Origin: Pseudomonadota bacterium
GTDB lineage: Bacteria > Pseudomonadota > Gammaproteobacteria > Xanthomonadales > Rhodanobacteraceae
Assembly (NCBI GenBank): GCA_023388255.1
Contig: JAEWGO010000002.1
Coordinates: 1-64,000, forward strand
Length of the DNA stretch: 64,000 nucleotides
Reading direction: 5' to 3'
In this document: positions 56,922 through 64,000 of the stretch, piece after piece
Position numbering within the stretch: position 1 is the stretch's first letter
Layout: every line of letters starts with the position of its first letter
Notes under the pieces: model-generated
What the model was told of the DNA's origin: nothing
Seen by the model: the letters and a program-made list of their open reading frames with translations, nothing else
The model's database searches: none
Position numbers and translations under genes: made by a program

Positions 56922-57142
56922 GCCGGCGAACGTCCCTCGCGCGCAACGGCAATCACGCGCGCAGCGGCCCGCGCGCTGTAACCGAAACGCACAAGCGCGG
57001 CCTCGATCGGCTCACCGTGCCGCGCGTAGACGCGACCGTTCGGCCGCGGCTCCACGTCGCCGGGACTCAGACGCTCCACGACGATGTAGCGGCCGCTGCC
57101 GCCAGCGTGTTCCAGCGAGCGAACGCGGTTGTGCAGGTTCAT
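56918..57142 (-). CDS. Hypothetical element protein
   Basis: The 74-residue basic protein starts MNLHNRVRSLEHAGG. It has no recognised family. It is the last gene of the minus-strand block, convergent with the XRE gene. Codon use matches its neighbours. Confidence 0.6.
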   Translation of the reverse strand: MNLHNRVRSLEHAGGSGRYIVVERLSPGDVEPRPNGRVYARHGEPIEAALVRFGYSARAAARVIAVAREGRSPA

Positions 57143-57201
57143 TGACCATCCTCCAGAAGCTCCACGCGGCGAACAAGGTCCGTCGATTCGATCAGGCGCG
57201 C

Positions 57202-57537
57202 TTACGATGCGAGCGCGGCCAGCACGTCCGCAGCCTCGGCCGGCGTCAGGTTTCCGGCGAGCGTCGCGGCCACGACAGCGGCGCCGCGTTCGGCGAGCGT
57301 GGCGTCCGGCGTTGTCTCGATCCGCACCAGCTCACCCCGCGGGCGCAGCGCCGGCACGGTGCGTTCCAGCAGCAGCTTTGCCGCGGCCATGTCGCCGCTC
57401 AGCGCGGCCTGCACGACGCGCTCAAGGATCGTGGGCACGTGCGGCGAGATCAGCTCGCGCAGGGCTGCGCGACGGTCTTTGCGACCGCGTGGCCTGCCCT
57501 TGGGGTTGCCGGACTCGCCCGGCGTGAACTTCGCCAT
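57202..57537 (-). CDS. DUF5681-type protein
   Basis: The 111-residue protein has the N-terminal signature FTPGESGNPKGRPRGRKDRR typical of DUF5681, small basic proteins found in prophages and islands. The rest is helical. The function is unknown; a DNA-packaging or nucleic-acid-binding role has been supposed for phage members. Confidence 0.8.
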   Translation of the reverse strand: MAKFTPGESGNPKGRPRGRKDRRAALRELISPHVPTILERVVQAALSGDMAAAKLLLERTVPALRPRGELVRIETTPDATLAERGAAVVAATLAGNLTPAEAADVLAALAS

Positions 57538-57658
57538 GCTGTTCTGCGCCTGTTCGGATCAGGGGAAGGATGGAGCGGCGCCGGTCGCAGACCTCGGCCC
57601 GCAAGCCGCTGGCGTGGATGCCCGTCCGCGCCAGACAACCGGCACCGCTCCGTAACGA

Positions 57659-58267
57659 TCAGACTGCTGCGGCCTCGCTGGCCTCGCGCAGCGCGGTGCT
57701 GGCGCGGCGCGCGAGCATGGCGCTGTCCGGCAGTGTCGGCGACCGGAACGCGATCGTGCGGGCTTCCAGCAGGTCCGCAAGCAGCGGCGCGGCCTCGATC
57801 CACACGCGCGTTTCCAGCAGGGCGGCGCGGGCCTGCCAGTGCCGGGCGTCCGCGGCCGTGGCGGCTTCGCGCGCCGCGTCGATCGCCGCGGATGCGGCTT
57901 CAAGCTGCGGCGTGAGAGCTTCGATCACGCGCGCCGGAATCTGCGCGTTGCGGCGGAGCGTTTCGACGTTGCGGAGTGCTTTGTCGGCGTCCGCGTCGGA
58001 GGCGCCGGCCGCGATAAGTCCCGATGCGTTCGCGTCCGCCTCACTGGCGATGCGCTCGCGCGCGGCCAGCGTTTCCTCTGCGGTATGGAGACGTTCGGCG
58101 AGCGCGGCATGTGCGCTGCACGCCTTGCGCAAGGCGGCTTCGGCTTCCACGCGGTCACGCGCTGCGGCGTCGGCGTCGGCTTCGCGTTCAGCCAGTGTCG
58201 GGACGGAACGGCGGCTTTCGGCGGCTGCCATCGCGCGGAGCATGGTGTTTTCAAGATCGGGGTTCAT
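57659..58267 (-). CDS. Alanine-rich coiled-coil protein
   Basis: The 202-residue protein is rich in Ala, Glu and Arg with heptad-like repeats from residue 25 to about 160. No catalytic motif is visible. Its ATG overlaps the stop of the upstream 44-residue gene (ATGA). A structural or scaffold role is possible. Confidence 0.7.
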   Translation of the reverse strand: MNPDLENTMLRAMAAAESRRSVPTLAEREADADAAARDRVEAEAALRKACSAHAALAERLHTAEETLAARERIASEADANASGLIAAGASDADADKALRNVETLRRNAQIPARVIEALTPQLEAASAAIDAAREAATAADARHWQARAALLETRVWIEAAPLLADLLEARTIAFRSPTLPDSAMLARRASTALREASEAAAV

Positions 58268-58398
58268 TCGGACGGCTCCTTTTCGGGTTCAACGGGCAAC
58301 AGCCACACGCGCGCGACGAAGCGATCCGAAGGCGGCGGCGGCTCCGGGGACTGCGGCGGCACAAGGCGGAAGGGCATCACGGCGACAACATCGGGCAT
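58264..58398 (-). CDS. Proline-rich 44-residue peptide
   Basis: The sequence begins MPDVVAVMPFRLVPPQSPEP. A GAGAGA ribosome site and 4-bp overlap with the next gene support that it is expressed. The function is unknown. Confidence 0.5.
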   Translation of the reverse strand: MPDVVAVMPFRLVPPQSPEPPPPSDRFVARVWLLPVEPEKEPSE

Positions 58399-58409
58399 CG
58401 CGGTTTCTC

Positions 58410-58922
58410 TCAGGGGTTGACGGGTGGGCGCGGAATCGCGCCGCGGTTCTGTACGTGGCACCACGGGCAACCGACAGCGGTCGGCAGGCCACGGACGACG
58501 GGCAACACGGCGGCAACAGCGGGATGCGCGTACACGGGACCGCAGCGACGGCAGACGATCGGCGCGGTTTCGTCCGGTGGGACCATGCCGTGGTCGCGCA
58601 GATCGGAATCGCGCAGCGCGCGGGCGTAGGCGCGCAGCGTGTCGTCCGACAGTTCGGCGCAGGTTTCCACGTCCGCGGCGGGCAGTTCGCGCACGATGGC
58701 GGCGGCGATACCTTCCGCGAGTGCAAGGCTTTCCAGCTTCGCGCGCAGTTCGCCCGTCGTAAGTGCTGCAAGAATTGCGGGCTTCGCTTCCGCAAGCGTC
58801 TGGCGAAGCTCCGGCGTGAGCGTGCCGCGCGGGGCGACGATGCGCAGGTTCTCGCCGTTGCGCGAAAGGCGAACGCCACGCGCGGAAAGGTCGCGGATCA
58901 GGGTTTCGGCCGTGGCGCTCAT
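58410..58922 (-). CDS. TubC-N-like docking domain and zinc-ribbon protein
   Basis: The 170-residue protein has an N-terminal segment resembling the TubC N-terminal docking fold (LIRDLSARGVRLSRNGENLRIVAPRGTLTPELRQTL). A C-terminal CRRCG...CPWCH pair could bind zinc. This combination is common in mobile elements next to replication genes. It overlaps the RepA-like gene stop by 4 bp. Confidence 0.7.
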   Translation of the reverse strand: MSATAETLIRDLSARGVRLSRNGENLRIVAPRGTLTPELRQTLAEAKPAILAALTTGELRAKLESLALAEGIAAAIVRELPAADVETCAELSDDTLRAYARALRDSDLRDHGMVPPDETAPIVCRRCGPVYAHPAVAAVLPVVRGLPTAVGCPWCHVQNRGAIPRPPVNP

Positions 58923-60127
58923 ACCTCGGTTGCCTCCGAATCGGGATCATCTTCGCCGGCCGGCACGTCGCCCGAAGGGAGCGCGGAGTCTGCGAAGGGA
59001 GTGAAGGGAGCGGTCTTTTTTTGTGTGCTCCCTTCACACCCTTCGGGGATTTCGGCGCTCCCTTCGGCATCGGGCAGACGCCAAACCCATCCGCCTTCCA
59101 TGCCGACCTTGACCGCTTCGACACCAGCACGGCGCTTCGCGCGCTTCATCTGGTCGCGCGAGTAACCGGCACTTTCCGCGTCGCGGTAAATCTCCCGCGC
59201 GGCGCGCTGTCCGTCCGCGAGCAGATCACGCAAGAACGCGGCTGCATCGCCGTCACGGGATGCGTCATCCGGTTCCGGGTCTGCGAGCAGTTCGCGCGCC
59301 GTACCCTCGACGGCGGCACCCCAGACGATCCGACTCGTCGCGATGCCGCCGGGCAGTTCGGTTTGCTCGATGGCGTAGGTGAAGCCGCCACCATCCGGGC
59401 CGATGTTGGACTTCGCACGCGCGAGCATCATCCGCTGCGGCTGCCCTTCCTCGGCATCTTGCTTCACGGTGCCGAACACGAGCCGTGCCAGCGCGCCGAA
59501 CGCGAGCGAGCCGGAGACACGCTCCAACGGATCGCGGCCTTGCGTGCCCTTGCTGTAGTGCGTGATGCCAAGCAGCGCAGTGCCGATCTTCCCAGCCAGT
59601 TCGACCAGCGGTGCGAGCCCGCGGCGGACCTCCGCATTCTTGTGCGAGTCACCCGACACGGCGGACACGAGCGGGTCAACGATCAGCAGTGCCACGTTGT
59701 CCATGCCAGCGACGGCGGCGGCCAGCTTCGGCACATCGCGGGCAGGATCGAAGGGATACCTCTCGCCGTTCTCGCGCACGTCGCCGACGAACCGCACGCG
59801 GGCCAGGTCAGCGCCGGCAGCGATCAGGCGCGGGACCAGCGTATCGGCAGGATCGTCCTCGCCGGACCAGATCAACACGTTTCCACGCTGCGGACGGAAG
59901 CCAGACGGCAACGCGAGGCCAGCGGAGATGCACGCCGCGAGATGCGTTGCGATCGTCGTCTTTCCGGTGCCCGGCGCTCCGGCGAGCACATGCAGCTTCC
60001 CGCGCGAGAGCCAGCCGGGCCACAGCCAGCGGATCGGCTCCGGCTTAAAGGTCGCGGCGAGGATCAGTTCAACGCCATCGCTTGCGCGAGACAAGGGCGG
60101 AAGTTCGTAGACGGTGGGCTTGTTCAC
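58919..60127 (-). CDS. RepA-like hexameric ATPase/helicase
   Basis: The 402-residue AAA ATPase of the RepA/DnaB-like (RecA fold) family has Walker A GAPGTGKTT (residues 50-58) and Walker B VALLIVDPLVS (145-155). It also has ITHYSKG, and SGSLAFGALARLVF near the arginine-finger region. A helix-turn-helix-like C-terminal part follows. GTG 60127 overlaps the upstream stop as GTGA, the pattern of the whole cluster; an ATG at 60142 is the alternative. It probably supports replication of the excised element. Confidence 0.88.
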   Translation of the reverse strand: MNKPTVYELPPLSRASDGVELILAATFKPEPIRWLWPGWLSRGKLHVLAGAPGTGKTTIATHLAACISAGLALPSGFRPQRGNVLIWSGEDDPADTLVPRLIAAGADLARVRFVGDVRENGERYPFDPARDVPKLAAAVAGMDNVALLIVDPLVSAVSGDSHKNAEVRRGLAPLVELAGKIGTALLGITHYSKGTQGRDPLERVSGSLAFGALARLVFGTVKQDAEEGQPQRMMLARAKSNIGPDGGGFTYAIEQTELPGGIATSRIVWGAAVEGTARELLADPEPDDASRDGDAAAFLRDLLADGQRAAREIYRDAESAGYSRDQMKRAKRRAGVEAVKVGMEGGWVWRLPDAEGSAEIPEGCEGSTQKKTAPFTPFADSALPSGDVPAGEDDPDSEATEV

Positions 60128-60516
60128 GCCGCTGCCTTCCATTCAGCGCGGCGCACGATCAGCAGTTCGTTGTCGCCGTAGAGCGCGCTCGCCAGCGGCG
60201 TCCCGCAGGTCACAATGCAGCGAGCTAGCTCGAACGCCAGCGTCCTCGGCTGTCCGATCGCGACCACGAGCAGGCCACCGGGTACGACGGGCCAGCGGAA
60301 CGAATCCGGTGCTTCGCCGGGCGGCAGGATCATCGCAGAGTCGGCTCCGTGGCACTCGCGGCGGCGGCGTGCCCGGCCCCATGCGTCCGGCGTCGCGTAG
60401 ACGTAGACGTTCGGGTCCTTGCGCGCGGTGACGGCAGCCTGAACCTCGCGAGCGAACGGCGGCAGGCGCACCGCCTTCATCGTGCTCGGGTCGATCGGGA
60501 TGACGGGCGTGCTCAC
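60124..60516 (-). CDS. Hypothetical element protein with GTG start
   Basis: The 130-residue protein starts at GTG 60516, which overlaps the AlpA-type gene stop (GTGA). It contains DPNVYVYATPDAWGRARRRR and PGGLLVVAIGQPRTLAFE. No recognised family. It lies between the excisionase-like gene and repA, so it may take part in control of replication. Confidence 0.65.
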   Translation of the reverse strand: MSTPVIPIDPSTMKAVRLPPFAREVQAAVTARKDPNVYVYATPDAWGRARRRRECHGADSAMILPPGEAPDSFRWPVVPGGLLVVAIGQPRTLAFELARCIVTCGTPLASALYGDNELLIVRRAEWKAAA

Positions 60517-60749
60517 GCTGCGCCTTCGGCGATCGTGGCGGCGGAGGTGGACTTGACCGTGCGCGATTCCAGCCACACCCGCACGTCGGCTTCGTTGTAC
60601 CGCACAGCGCGGCCGAGCTTCACGAACGGGGGGCCGCCGCCCGTCGAGCGCCATGCCTGCAATGTTTTCACGGTGATCTTGAGGCGCGGCGCAAGCACGC
60701 GCTCGTCCACCAGACAGAACGGGATCGGAAACGGGGTCGGGTCGGTCAT
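60513..60749 (-). CDS. AlpA-type helix-turn-helix regulator/excisionase
   Basis: The 78-residue MerR-like winged helix contains RLKITVKTLQAWRSTGGGPPFVKLGRAVRYNEADVRVWL, the pattern of AlpA/Xis proteins. It would direct excision or activate integrase. It is the first gene of the downstream cluster leading to repA. Confidence 0.85.
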   Translation of the reverse strand: MTDPTPFPIPFCLVDERVLAPRLKITVKTLQAWRSTGGGPPFVKLGRAVRYNEADVRVWLESRTVKSTSAATIAEGAA

Positions 60750-60816
60750 CGCGCAGCTCCAACGGGAGACGTTGGGGCAGCATGGTGTTCCGACGCGCTT
60801 AGGTCACATTACGAAA

Positions 60817-61287
60817 TCAGCGCGATTTTGTACTTCGCTGTGCGTGACTGGCAGCGAAGATTTCGCGCTCTTTCGCGTCACGCTTTCGGGCGGCGGTCCT
60901 CCCTCGCTGATAGAGCGTCTGGACCGTTTCCGGCTTGATCTCACGGCCAGCTTGCTTGGAAAGCTCCTCGGCAAGCTCCGCGATCACATCTTCCAGCGTT
61001 CGTTTCGGCTGCTCGGGAAGGTATTCGGCAAGTTCCGGGAAGACATCCGGTTTGCGGCGCACTACCTCCGCGTAGATGTTCTCCTTCAACAGCAGAGGGT
61101 CGCTACGTGGCCGCCCTTTTTTGCTCGGGGGCGCTTTCCCGGCGCGTGCGACTTCCCGGAGCAGGTGCACCATGATTGCGCGTTGCCGACAGTCCGGCAT
61201 CGTCTGCTCGTTCGCGATCAGGTCGGCGGCCTTGCGGAGCATCCCACGCATGCGCAAGCCTTCCAGATGCGGCACGATCTCTTTCAT
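60817..61287 (-). CDS. Unknown helical protein coupled to the integrase
   Basis: The 156-residue protein starts at ATG 61287, overlapping the integrase stop (ATGA). It is rich in charged residues (KKGRPRSDPLLLKENIYAEVVRRKPDVFPELAEYL) and probably binds nucleic acid or protein. No family is recognised. Confidence 0.65.
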   Translation of the reverse strand: MKEIVPHLEGLRMRGMLRKAADLIANEQTMPDCRQRAIMVHLLREVARAGKAPPSKKGRPRSDPLLLKENIYAEVVRRKPDVFPELAEYLPEQPKRTLEDVIAELAEELSKQAGREIKPETVQTLYQRGRTAARKRDAKEREIFAASHAQRSTKSR

Positions 61288-62492
61288 GCCGCGGAGCCCT
61301 TCGTCTTCCGCGCTTTCGCGATCGGTGTCACGGTTGCACTCGGCGCAATGCCTGCGGCGGCCGTCATGCGTTCGCCAAGCTGTTCCAGTGCTGCGCGCGC
61401 TTGGTCGTGCCCGAGCCGCGCGTAGATGGCAGTTGTCGCGACATTGGAGTGATTCAGAACCTTCCCGATCAGCGGCAGGCTGTAGCCGGCGGCAGCGAGC
61501 CACGAGCCGACAGTGCGGCGAAGGTCGTGCAGCCGGACATCCTCCACGCCTGCGGCCTTACGCACTCGGCCCCATGGCCCCTTGATGTTCACCAGCGGCC
61601 GGCCGGGCTTGCCGCCGGGGAGCAGGTACGGATTCCCTTCCGCGCGCGGGATGCGTTCGATCAGCGCGAGCGCCTGCGCGTTCAACGGGATTTCGTGCGG
61701 GCGGCCTGCCTTCGTGTCCGGGAGGCGCAGCACTTTCCTATCGAAGTCGATGTATTCCAACTTCGCGCTCAACAGTTCCGAACGGCGCGCGCCGGTCAGC
61801 AGGTAAAGCCAGATCGCGCAGCGTGCTACTTCGTTCGGCTCCGCATTCATCGCCTGCACGAGTCGCGGAAACTCCGCTGGTGTCAGCCATCGGTCGCGCT
61901 TCGTCTCGCGGTAGCGGTCCACTCCGCGCGCCGGGTTGGTCGCGGTGTCAGGGACCATTCCCCATCGCTGCGCGAGCGTAAACATGCGCGACAGCAATGC
62001 GAGCACGCGGTTCGCCTCGATCGGCGTGCGCTGGCCGATGCGCCGGTGGAGCGCCGCCACATCTGCACGCGTGATGCCTTCCACCTTGCGCTGCCCGAAC
62101 GGCTTGGTCAGGTGCTGCGTGATGCGGCGCTCATCCTCCGCCCACGTTTTCTTACGCGGCTTGGCGTAGCGCTCGATGTATTCACGAGCCAAGTCGTTGA
62201 ATGTTTCGCCCATGCGGGCCTTCTCGCGAACGGCCAGAGGATCGACCTCCTCGACCTTGGCGAGCATCTTCCGCGCGCGCGTGCGCGCTTCATCCAGCGT
62301 CAGCACGCCGTAGGCGGCAAGCGCGATCAACCGCTTCCGCCCCATGTGTCGGTAGCTCAGCACGAACGCCTTGCGGCCGGACGGGTACACCCGCAGGCCG
62401 AGCCCGGAAACCTCTTCATCCCAAAGCACAGCTCGCACGTTTGATGCGCCATCGTATTTTGCGCGGTCGATGCTCGCCTTCGTGAGCTTCAC
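61284..62492 (-). CDS. Tyrosine recombinase integrase
   Basis: The 402-residue phage-type integrase has an N-terminal arm-binding domain (DUF4102-like, residues 3-85: VLWDEEVSGLGLRVYPSGRKAF) and a core-binding SAM-like domain (95-185). The catalytic domain has Arg236 in TGARRSE, Lys near 262, His322-x-x-Arg325 in HDLRRT, His348 in LNHSN and the nucleophile Tyr357 in AIYARL. All catalytic residues are present. GTG 62492 overlaps the upstream stop (GTGA). It should recombine the 47-bp sites in tRNA-Asn. Confidence 0.95.
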   Translation of the reverse strand: MKLTKASIDRAKYDGASNVRAVLWDEEVSGLGLRVYPSGRKAFVLSYRHMGRKRLIALAAYGVLTLDEARTRARKMLAKVEEVDPLAVREKARMGETFNDLAREYIERYAKPRKKTWAEDERRITQHLTKPFGQRKVEGITRADVAALHRRIGQRTPIEANRVLALLSRMFTLAQRWGMVPDTATNPARGVDRYRETKRDRWLTPAEFPRLVQAMNAEPNEVARCAIWLYLLTGARRSELLSAKLEYIDFDRKVLRLPDTKAGRPHEIPLNAQALALIERIPRAEGNPYLLPGGKPGRPLVNIKGPWGRVRKAAGVEDVRLHDLRRTVGSWLAAAGYSLPLIGKVLNHSNVATTAIYARLGHDQARAALEQLGERMTAAAGIAPSATVTPIAKARKTKGSAA

Positions 62493-63397
62493 GGCGCCGG
62501 TCCACGGCCGAACACGCCGAGCACTCGATCTCGAATCTTGTCTCGTAAATCGGCAGGATCGGTCCAAACGACGTGGTTGAACTGACGCGTGTCGAAGTGG
62601 ACGTTCGCAAGGTCGTCCTCGCGGACACTCCAGATCACTTGTCGATCCAGTCCCAAGGCGAAGCCAGCCTCGAAGTAAGCGCCGCGGTTTTGCGTTGTGA
62701 CATCGACGACGACGAACCGCGCTTCCCGGATCATTGCCATGATCCGATCGTCGATCTTGCCTGCATGATGCCCCGTGTCCACGCGTTCGGGTCGGTAGCC
62801 TGCTGCGGCTATGCCCGGCTGAAGTCCATCGTTCCACGCCGTAGAAAGCGCGGGATCGAACGTCATCGCGACGAACACCAAGTCGGTCGAGACGTGAGCT
62901 TTCGTGCTGATTTCTGCTATCCGATCCCAGCCGGTGGGCGTGATAATCCATTCCGGCTCCATCGTCGGCGCCGTCGCCAATCCGCGTTCCCGCATCGTCT
63001 GAAGGTGATAGTCAAACTCCTCTTCAAGTTCGCACCACGCGAGCACGTGGTCGCAATAGGGAACGATTGGCACGGCGTACCCGGGATACTTCGACATCTT
63101 CGCGAGAGCCAGTAGCAAGGCATCCTGCTTTTCGCTCACGGATCGCTCGCGCCACGATTCCTTGAGGCGTTCAAGGTCATCGCTCTTGAACATCGGCGGC
63201 ATCCCTCCAAAGAGGGTCGCATTCCGGAGCCAACATGCCACCCGCATCTGCCACGGAGCGCCATCGTGCCGAAGATTCACTTCGGCGGTTTCGCTTATCT
63301 GAAATTTTCCGCAACGCGGGCAATCGACCTTATCGAAGTCGCCACTGCCGGTACGAACGTCAGCGCGGTCAATTTCGCAAACCGGACACTCCGCCAT
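62489..63397 (-). CDS. Zinc-ribbon plus nucleoside 2-deoxyribosyltransferase-like protein (possible defence effector)
   Basis: The protein has 302 residues from ATG 63397 (an in-frame GTG lies at 63409). Residues 4-29 hold CPVC and CPRC, a zinc ribbon. A helical middle follows, then residues 170-295 resemble the nucleoside 2-deoxyribosyltransferase/TIR-like fold: FVAMTFD, IDDRIMAMIREARFVVVDVT (Asp232), NRGAYFEAGFALG with candidate catalytic Glu243, and QVIWSVRED. Such domains hydrolyse nucleotides or NAD in some defence systems. It is next to the integrase at the cargo end of the element, where defence genes commonly sit. The function is unproven. Confidence 0.75.
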   Translation of the reverse strand: MAECPVCEIDRADVRTGSGDFDKVDCPRCGKFQISETAEVNLRHDGAPWQMRVACWLRNATLFGGMPPMFKSDDLERLKESWRERSVSEKQDALLLALAKMSKYPGYAVPIVPYCDHVLAWCELEEEFDYHLQTMRERGLATAPTMEPEWIITPTGWDRIAEISTKAHVSTDLVFVAMTFDPALSTAWNDGLQPGIAAAGYRPERVDTGHHAGKIDDRIMAMIREARFVVVDVTTQNRGAYFEAGFALGLDRQVIWSVREDDLANVHFDTRQFNHVVWTDPADLRDKIRDRVLGVFGRGPAP

Positions 63398-63399
63398 TT

Positions 63400-63419
63400 G
63401 AGTCACCACTGAGTCACCA
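63400..63419 (+). repeat. Paired GAGTCACCA repeats, right end (putative integrase arm sites)
   Basis: GAGTCACCA at 63400-63408 and 63411-63419, start-to-start 11 bp, in the same orientation and spacing as the pair at 55906. They overlap the region just upstream of the cargo gene start. Confidence 0.6.
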
Positions 63420-63539
63420 GAAAGGGTAGAAACCGAGAGGAGTCAGCAGGAACCCATGACTCTCTATGAATCAATATAGATCAGTGAGTTATGGCACGCA
63501 AACGGGGGTGATGGGAGACGGTAGGAACCACCTGCCAAC

Positions 63540-63586
63540 GACTGTTAATCAGGGGGTCGTTGGTTCGAGTCCAACTTCGGGCGCCA
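63540..63586 (+). repeat. Attachment repeat, right (displaced tRNA-Asn 3' end)
   Basis: A perfect copy of the tRNA-Asn 3' 47 bases without the 5' half. It is the host's original tRNA end, displaced by integration, and is followed by a tRNA-type terminator. Confidence 0.95.
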
Positions 63587-63952
63587 TATCCACAAAAAAA
63601 AGCCTGCAGCGATGCGGGCTTTTTTCTTGCCCGCCATTCTCGGCAGGCGTCTCGATGCCGAGCGCTCTGGCGTCGGCGCACAAGTCCAGGCAGCGCCCGC
63701 TGCGGACCATCTCTGGCGCGATGACGGAACTTGTCCGCGAAGTTTTTTGTGCCCGCAAGAATCGTCGCCGCCGTCGCTCGATGCTGGCTGGCAATCGCGA
63801 ACGTCCCAAACGCGGCTCGCCGACCGCGCGCCGAGTGCAAACGCGCCCACTCGTTGCCTTTCTGCGGCGAAATGCCACGAGAGAGCGCCGAAAACCGTCT
63901 ACCATCGCGACGCCTCGAAAACCCGCGAGCTGGAGTGTTTGCGCGCACGATG
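63587..63952. other. Host flank to the right of the element
   Basis: Apart from the tRNA terminator I find no supported gene. Short frames on both strands lack ribosome sites and protein similarity; one minus-strand frame translates the tRNA remnant as TRTNDPL, a known artefact. Confidence 0.5.
63601..63625 (+). terminator. Host tRNA-Asn terminator after the right attachment repeat
   Basis: AGCCTGCA, loop GCGA, TGCGGGCT, then TTTTT, with an A-run before it. It is the original terminator of the tRNA before insertion. Confidence 0.8.
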
Positions 63953-64000
63953 ATGAATCCCCGACGCCAGTTCTGGATGCTGCATATCGGCGCGTGGCTT
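63953..64000 (+). CDS. Start of a probable membrane protein gene, truncated by window edge
   Basis: Only 16 codons are visible (MNPRRQFWMLHIGAWL). An alternative ATG lies at 63950. The sequence resembles the N-terminus of LytS/AlgZ-type membrane histidine kinases. This cannot be confirmed from such a short piece. Confidence 0.35.
   Translation, partial: MNPRRQFWMLHIGAWL

Larger units (their letters stand above)
55812..63586. mobile_element. 7.7-kb integrative element in tRNA-Asn
   Basis: The element lies between two 47-bp direct repeats. It carries a tyrosine integrase, an AlpA-type regulator, a RepA-like ATPase, an XRE repressor, small accessory proteins and a putative cargo gene. The size and genes resemble a phage-satellite or small genomic-island type element. 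Structural phage genes and relaxase or conjugation genes are absent, so it would need helper functions to transfer between cells. All core genes look intact, so excision appears possible. Confidence 0.92.

Noticed and set aside
63540..63586. Second tRNA-Asn gene
   Set aside because: Only the 3' 47 bases are present; no D-arm or 5' acceptor strand.
63481..63948. 155-codon minus-strand frame over the right junction
   Set aside because: It translates the tRNA remnant (TRTNDPL) and has no supporting signals.

Overview
The window is GC-rich chromosomal DNA from a gammaproteobacterium, most likely of the Lysobacterales (Xanthomonadales), perhaps near Rhodanobacteraceae such as Dokdonella. That placement is an inference. 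It rests on the gene order thrS-infC-rpmI-rplT-pheS-pheT-ihfA-merR-tRNA-Pro, on yajC-secD-secF behind queA-tgt, on the many Ser/Thr/Gly-rich exported proteins, and on palindromic intergenic repeats of the kind common in that order.

Layout. 1-2.2 kb: 3'-truncated exported Asp-box (sialidase-like) protein. 2.6-6.9 kb: fluoride channel crcB with a DUF190 gene, cyclopropane fatty acid synthase, and topoisomerase IV subunit A (parC). 7.3-23.3 kb: a 16-kb block on the minus strand encoding almost only exported proteins. It holds a 1722-residue subtilisin-like protease with an internally duplicated domain, and two homologous copies of a gene pair (an unknown ~640-670 aa exported protein plus a five-haem c-type cytochrome). 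The second copy is followed by a lipoprotein and an exported protein that together look like a copper amine oxidase split over two genes. This block is the best candidate for an undescribed system. 23.6-27.1 kb: TPR/GT41 glycosyltransferase, moaB, ppk2. 27.1-32.9 kb: queA-tgt-yajC-secD-secF (tRNA queuosine and Sec export). 33.0-36.6 kb: ABC exporter, a 30-residue membrane peptide, and a DesK/DesR-type two-component pair. 36.9-40.0 kb: class III aminotransferase, PsiF-repeat protein, proline iminopeptidase. 40.2-47.8 kb: translation cluster, with infC starting at a rare ATC codon. 48.1-55.0 kb: TonB-dependent receptor, tRNA-Val, a CBS-domain histidine kinase with a double-receiver regulator, and uvrB. 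55.2-55.7 kb: a type IV pilin-like protein.

55.8-63.6 kb: a complete 7.7-kb integrative element in the 3' end of tRNA-Asn(GTT). It is bounded by a perfect 47-bp duplication and carries a tyrosine integrase, an AlpA-type regulator, a RepA-like ATPase, an XRE repressor, several small proteins in overlapping reading frames, and one cargo gene. The cargo gene encodes a zinc-ribbon plus nucleoside-deoxyribosyltransferase-like protein, a possible defence effector. Paired GAGTCACCA repeats with identical 11-bp spacing lie near both ends and look like integrase arm sites. Host sequence resumes after 63,586, and a new plus-strand gene seems to begin at the window's edge.
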